Below are positions 5,097-8,483 of a DNA stretch of 8,483 nucleotides, one piece after another. A program made the translations under genes and the position numbers. Below the pieces are notes generated by a model that worked only from the letters and a program-made list of their open reading frames with translations, made no database searches and was not told the origin of the DNA. Origin of the DNA: an uncultured Rhodovulum sp. (GTDB lineage: Bacteria > Pseudomonadota > Alphaproteobacteria > Rhodobacterales > Rhodobacteraceae); assembly GCA_946221765.1 (NCBI GenBank), contig CAMIMK010000128.1:1-8483 (forward strand). The letters are read 5' to 3'. How positions within the stretch are numbered: position 1 is the stretch's first letter; each line of letters opens with the position of its first letter.

Positions 5097-5980
5097 CCGC
5101 CGCCCGCCGCGAGCCGGCCCCGTCCCGCCGTGATCCGGCTCCGTCGCGGCTGAAGTACCGCCTGAACCGCCTGTGGCTGCGCCCCCGGGTGCGCACGACG
5201 GTCAATCTCGGGGTGCCGCTCGCGGTCGGGCTGCTGGCGGCCTGGACGGCGATGGCGACCCTCGACCTGCGCGGGCGGATCACCGCCGCCTGGGATGCCC
5301 TGCACGCCGAGCTGGTCGCCCAGCCGCAGTTCGTCATCACCCGCATCGAGGTGCCGGATGTCAGCGCCGACCTCGCCGAGACGATCCGGGTCGCGGCCTT
5401 CGTCGACCTGCCGGCCTCGAGCCTGGAGGTTAACGTCGCGGCGGTGCGGGACCGGATCGAGAGCCTCGACGGGGTCGAGCGCGCGCGGGTGCGGGCGCTC
5501 ACCTCGGGCGTGCTGGAGATCCGCGCGGTCGAGAGGATCCCGGTCCTCGTCTGGCGCGGGCCGGAGGGGCTCCGGCTCATCGACCGCAACGGCGTGCGGG
5601 TGGCCGAGATCGACAGCCGCACGCGCCGCACCGACCTGCCGCTCGTCGCGGGGGAGGCGGCCGATCGCGCCGTCCCCGAGGCGCTGGCGCTCTTCGAGGC
5701 CGCGGCCCCGGTCCGCGACCGGGTGCGGGGCCTCGTCCGGGTGGGCGAGCGCCGCTGGGATCTGGTGCTCGACCGCGACCAGGTGATCCGCCTGCCGGAA
5801 ACCGGCGCCGTTCCGGCGCTCTCCGGGGTGATGGCGCTGCAGGCGAAGGACCAGATGCTCGACCGTGATCTGACGGTCGTGGACGTGCGCGACAGCCGCA
5901 GGACCCTCCTGCGGCTGACGGACCATTCGGTGGCGGAGTTGGCCCGGCTGAGGGCCGCAGTGGCAGGAGAAGACGCATGA
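5084..5980 (+). CDS. ftsQ: Cell division protein FtsQ
   Basis: Bitopic inner-membrane protein that links the early cytoplasmic divisome to FtsB/FtsL and the septal peptidoglycan machinery. The 298 residues consist of a basic cytoplasmic N-terminus (1-38), one transmembrane helix (about 39-60, VNLGVPLAVGLLAAWTAM), a POTRA domain beginning FVITRIEV (83-90) and running to about 155, and a periplasmic beta domain ending near 290. The hydrophobic segment, POTRA start and position between ddl and ftsA make the call firm, although FtsQ sequences diverge quickly. The ATG at 5084 lies inside the end of ddl behind GGAGGA. The stop TGA at 5978-5980 overlaps the ftsA ATG (ATGA), implying coupled translation. 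The N-terminal tail has a duplicated seven-residue unit, REPAPSR/RDPAPSR (9-22). Confidence 0.93.
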   Translation: MLPLTAARREPAPSRRDPAPSRLKYRLNRLWLRPRVRTTVNLGVPLAVGLLAAWTAMATLDLRGRITAAWDALHAELVAQPQFVITRIEVPDVSADLAETIRVAAFVDLPASSLEVNVAAVRDRIESLDGVERARVRALTSGVLEIRAVERIPVLVWRGPEGLRLIDRNGVRVAEIDSRTRRTDLPLVAGEAADRAVPEALALFEAAAPVRDRVRGLVRVGERRWDLVLDRDQVIRLPETGAVPALSGVMALQAKDQMLDRDLTVVDVRDSRRTLLRLTDHSVAELARLRAAVAGEDA

Positions 5981-7311
5981 AGCGCGCGCTTTACGAAATC
6001 CAGCGGGCAATGCGGGCGCGGCGCGAGACGGCCCTGCGCCGGGGCATCATCGCCGTCCTCGACATCGGGACCTCGAAGGTCTCCTGCCTCGTGCTCCAGT
6101 TCGTCCCCGAGGAGATCGGCGAGGGCAGCGCGGCCCGCGCCTCGATGCGGCAGGGCGCCTTCCGGGTGATCGGTGCCGCCAACACCCGCTCGCGCGGGGT
6201 GGCGCTCGGCGAGATCGTCGCGATGGACGAATGCGAGCGCGCCGTCCGCACCGCGATCCAGGGCGCGCAGAAGATGGCGAGCCTGCGGGTCGACCATGTC
6301 ATCGTCTCCTTCTCGGGCGGCCGGCCGCGCTCCTATGGCTGCTCGGGCGAGGTCGAGGTCGAGGCCGGGGCCGTCGCCGAGCGCGACATCGGCCATGTCC
6401 TTGCGGCCTGCGACATTCCCGACTATGGTTTTGATCGCGATGCGATCCATGCGATGCCGGTGAACTTTGCGCTCGATACCCGCTCGGGGCTCACCGATCC
6501 CCGGGGGCAGGTCGGCCGGCTGCTGGAGGTGGACATGCATCTCGTCACCGTTGCCTCGACGCCGCTGCGCAACATCCTCACCTGCATCCGCCGCTGCGAC
6601 CTCGAGCTCGCCGGCGTGGTGGTGGCCCCCTTCGCGAGTGGCCTCGCCGCCCTGACCGAAGACGAGCAGGAACTCGGCGCCGCCTGCATCGACATCGGTG
6701 CCGGCGCCACGGGCCTGTCGATCTTCCTGCGCCGGCAGATGATCTATGCGGATGCCGTCCGCATGGGCGGTGTCCACATCACCTCGGATATTTCCCTTGG
6801 ACTTCAGGTCTCTACCCAGGATGCCGAGCGGCTGAAGACGATGAACGGCGGCCTTGTCGCCACGGGCATCGACGACCGCGACATGATCGACCTGCCGTCC
6901 ATCCTCGGCGACTGGGAGCAGGACAGGCGCCAGATCTCGCGCTCGGAGCTGATCGGCGTCATGCGCCCGCGGATGGAGGAGATCCTCGAGGAGGTCCGCG
7001 CCCGGCTCGACGCCTCGGGCTTCGAGCACCTGCCGGGGCAGCGCATCGTGCTGACCGGCGGCTCGTCGCAGATCCCGGGGCTGGAGACGGTGGCGAGCCA
7101 TGTGCTCGGCCGCCAGTGCCGGATCGGCAAGCCGCAGCGCGTCCAGGGCCTGCCGCAGTCGGCAACCGGCGCCGCCTTCTCGACGCTGGTCGGACTCGCC
7201 CTCCACGTGTCCCACCCGCAGGATGAGTGCTGGGATTTCGAGATGCCGGCCGACCGCCACGCGGCGCGGCGCGTGGCCCGCGCCATCCAGTGGTTTAAGG
7301 AGAACTGGTAA
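5977..7311 (+). CDS. ftsA: Cell division protein FtsA
   Basis: Actin-like ATPase that anchors FtsZ filaments to the inner membrane and recruits later divisome proteins. The 444 residues show the actin-fold nucleotide motifs: phosphate-1 VLDIGTSKVSCLV (27-39), phosphate-2 CIDIGAGATGLSIF (237-250) and adenosine motif VLTGGSSQIPG (358-368). The FtsA-specific 1C subdomain lies about 105-190, including VSFSGGRPRS. The C-terminal RRVARAIQWFKENW (431-444) is an amphipathic helix with Arg/Lys and Trp/Phe faces, the usual membrane-targeting sequence. The N-terminus carries about 22 basic residues before the fold, as is common in alphaproteobacterial FtsA. The ATG overlaps the ftsQ stop by four bases. 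A 141-base gap separates it from ftsZ. Confidence 0.97.
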   Translation: MKRALYEIQRAMRARRETALRRGIIAVLDIGTSKVSCLVLQFVPEEIGEGSAARASMRQGAFRVIGAANTRSRGVALGEIVAMDECERAVRTAIQGAQKMASLRVDHVIVSFSGGRPRSYGCSGEVEVEAGAVAERDIGHVLAACDIPDYGFDRDAIHAMPVNFALDTRSGLTDPRGQVGRLLEVDMHLVTVASTPLRNILTCIRRCDLELAGVVVAPFASGLAALTEDEQELGAACIDIGAGATGLSIFLRRQMIYADAVRMGGVHITSDISLGLQVSTQDAERLKTMNGGLVATGIDDRDMIDLPSILGDWEQDRRQISRSELIGVMRPRMEEILEEVRARLDASGFEHLPGQRIVLTGGSSQIPGLETVASHVLGRQCRIGKPQRVQGLPQSATGAAFSTLVGLALHVSHPQDECWDFEMPADRHAARRVARAIQWFKENW

Positions 7312-7323
7312 ACTTGCGGTATG

Positions 7324-7352
7324 TTGGAGAAAATCCACCTGATCTTGAGAAT
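7324..7352 (+). promoter_or_regulatory. Candidate ftsZ promoter in the ftsA-ftsZ gap
   Basis: TTGGAG (7324-7329) and GAGAAT (7347-7352) are separated by 17 bases and match the sigma-70 consensus at three and four of six positions. They lie in the AT-richer 141-base gap before ftsZ, where many bacteria place an ftsZ promoter. An inverted repeat ATCTTG/CAAGAT (7342-7347 and 7358-7363) overlaps the -10 and could be an operator. The call rests on weak matches. Confidence 0.3.
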
Positions 7353-7440
7353 AACCACAAGATGTTGCGGTCAACCCTCTGAAAATTAGTGACCCTTGGG
7401 GTTGAATCGGTTAATCTGCGAATCACAGGACTACATCCGT

Positions 7441-7445
7441 GGAGG
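7441..7445 (+). promoter_or_regulatory. Shine-Dalgarno site favouring the upstream ftsZ start
   Basis: A full GGAGG sits seven bases before the ATG at 7453, an optimal spacing. The second in-frame ATG (7486) has only GGCGGA at a similar distance. This is the main sequence argument for the longer FtsZ. Confidence 0.55.
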
Positions 7446-7452
7446 GGCGCGG

Positions 7453-8483
7453 ATGACAGACAAAAACCAGCAGGCGGACAGGCACATGGCACTCACTCTC
7501 AGCATTCCGGTTACGCAGGATCTCAGCCCCCGCATCACGGTGATCGGGGTTGGTGGGGCCGGCGGAAACGCTGTCAACAACATGATCGAAAAGCAGCTCG
7601 ATGGTTGCGAGTTCGTGGTTGCGAACACCGACGCGCAGGCCCTGAACGAGAGCCGCGCGGTCAACAAGCTGCAGCTCGGCGCCCGGGTGACCGAGGGTCT
7701 CGGCGCCGGTGCGCGGCCCGAGGTCGGTGCCGCCGCGGCCGAGGAATCGATCGAGGATATCGTGGAGCGGCTGGCCGGCTGCCACATGTGCTTCATCACG
7801 GCCGGCATGGGCGGCGGCACCGGGACCGGTGCGGCGCCGATCATCGCCAAGGCCGCGCGCGAAATGGGCGTGCTGACCGTCGGCGTCGTGACCAAGCCCT
7901 TCCACTTCGAGGGCTCGCGCCGGATGCGCCAGGCCGAGGCCGGCGTCGAGGAGCTGCAGAAGCACGTCGACACGCTGATCATCATCCCGAATCAGAACCT
8001 GTTCCGGCTCGCCAACGAGAAGACGACCTTCACCGACGCCTTCGCCATGGCCGATGACGTCCTGCATCAGGGCGTGAAGGGCGTGACCGACCTCATGGTC
8101 CGCCCGGGCATCATCAACCTCGACTTCGCCGACGTGCGCTCGGTGATGAACGAGATGGGCAAGGCAATGATGGGCACTGGCGAGGCTGCGGGCGAAGACC
8201 GCGCCGTGCAGGCCGCCGAAAAGGCGATCGCGAACCCGCTGCTCGACGAGGTCAGCCTCAAGGGTGCGAAGGGCGTTCTCATTAACATCACCGCCGGCCC
8301 CGACCTGACCCTCTTCGAACTCGACGAGGCGGCGAACCGCATCCGCTCCGAGGTCGATGCCGAAGCCAATATCATGGTCGGCTCCACGCTCGACCCCGAG
8401 ATGGCCGGCATGATGCGCGTCAGCGTCGTCGCGACCGGCATCGACGCGATCAGCCGCGAGCAGGTGACGGCCGCGCCGCAGCG
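7453..8483 (+). CDS. ftsZ: Cell division protein FtsZ (C-terminus beyond window)
   Basis: Tubulin-like GTPase that polymerises into the Z-ring at mid-cell and recruits the divisome. 343 complete codons are present. Motifs: the nucleotide loop VGGAGGNAVNNMI (33-45), the tubulin signature GGGTGTG (120-126), and the T7 loop NLDFADVRSVM (222-232) with the catalytic D224 and D227 that complete the active site of the neighbouring subunit. The GTPase and C-terminal core domains are essentially whole; the linker and the FtsA-binding tail lie beyond the right edge. Two starts are possible: ATG at 7453 with a strong GGAGG, or ATG at 7486, whose product begins MALTLSIP like Rhodobacterales FtsZ (MTLNL-type start). 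The eleven extra codons use rare triplets such as AGG and AAA, so the shorter form may be the real one. Confidence 0.96.
   Translation, partial: MTDKNQQADRHMALTLSIPVTQDLSPRITVIGVGGAGGNAVNNMIEKQLDGCEFVVANTDAQALNESRAVNKLQLGARVTEGLGAGARPEVGAAAAEESIEDIVERLAGCHMCFITAGMGGGTGTGAAPIIAKAAREMGVLTVGVVTKPFHFEGSRRMRQAEAGVEELQKHVDTLIIIPNQNLFRLANEKTTFTDAFAMADDVLHQGVKGVTDLMVRPGIINLDFADVRSVMNEMGKAMMGTGEAAGEDRAVQAAEKAIANPLLDEVSLKGAKGVLINITAGPDLTLFELDEAANRIRSEVDAEANIMVGSTLDPEMAGMMRVSVVATGIDAISREQVTAAPQ

Noticed and set aside
7350..7360. Possible DnaA box in the ftsZ leader (ATAACCACA)
   Set aside because: It matches TTATCCACA at only seven of nine positions with a mismatch in the core, and no second box lies nearby.
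4768..7374. An 868-codon open frame on the minus strand opposite ddl, ftsQ and ftsA
   Set aside because: It is antisense to three well-supported genes, has no family motif, is rich in Arg, Ala and His in low-complexity runs, and arises because stop codons are rare in GC-rich DNA. The same applies to the 405-codon frame at 4793-6010.
7411..7425. Possible CtrA site TTAA-N7-TTAA in the ftsZ leader
   Set aside because: Only one TTAA half is present; the base quartets seven bases away on either side are ATCA and GGTT.

Overview
The window looks like chromosomal DNA of a GC-rich alphaproteobacterium, most likely a Rhodobacterales member. The evidence is the gene order murB-ddl-ftsQ-ftsA-ftsZ, the Rhodobacter-like FtsZ and FtsA sequences, and coding regions with almost only G or C at third codon positions. 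No mobile element, tRNA, rRNA or CRISPR array was seen. This is mostly a conserved core region, and I do not see a large undescribed system. The less ordinary material is the small stress-type operon beside murB.

Left part (1-3073), all genes on the minus strand. In order of transcription from right to left: a DUF3072 protein and a 25-residue hydrophobic miniprotein as a two-gene operon; a CspA-family cold shock protein with its own hairpin terminator; an APH/choline-kinase-like phosphotransferase with a GTG start and a TTGACA promoter; a short zincin-type metallopeptidase with an HEIAHH motif; and the N-terminal part of a gene that runs off the left edge (weak resemblance to gamma-glutamylcyclotransferase/NUDIX proteins). 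Two gaps of over 300 bases (216-531 and 952-1291) hold hairpins but no gene.

Right part (3198-8483), all on the plus strand: the distal half of the dcw division and cell-wall cluster. MurB and Ddl supply cytoplasmic peptidoglycan precursors (UDP-MurNAc and D-Ala-D-Ala). FtsQ, FtsA and FtsZ are divisome components. ddl/ftsQ and ftsQ/ftsA overlap, implying translational coupling. ftsZ follows a 141-base AT-richer leader that probably holds its own promoter, and it runs off the right edge. The usual upstream dcw genes (murG, murC) are not next to murB; a divergent stress-type operon sits there instead, so the cluster is split or rearranged at that point.

The two best leads are a perfect GGAAC-N17-CGTT element, the form used by the alphaproteobacterial general stress sigma factor EcfG, placed ideally for the DUF3072/miniprotein operon, and a sharp local change in composition and codon use over the last ~170 bases of murB.
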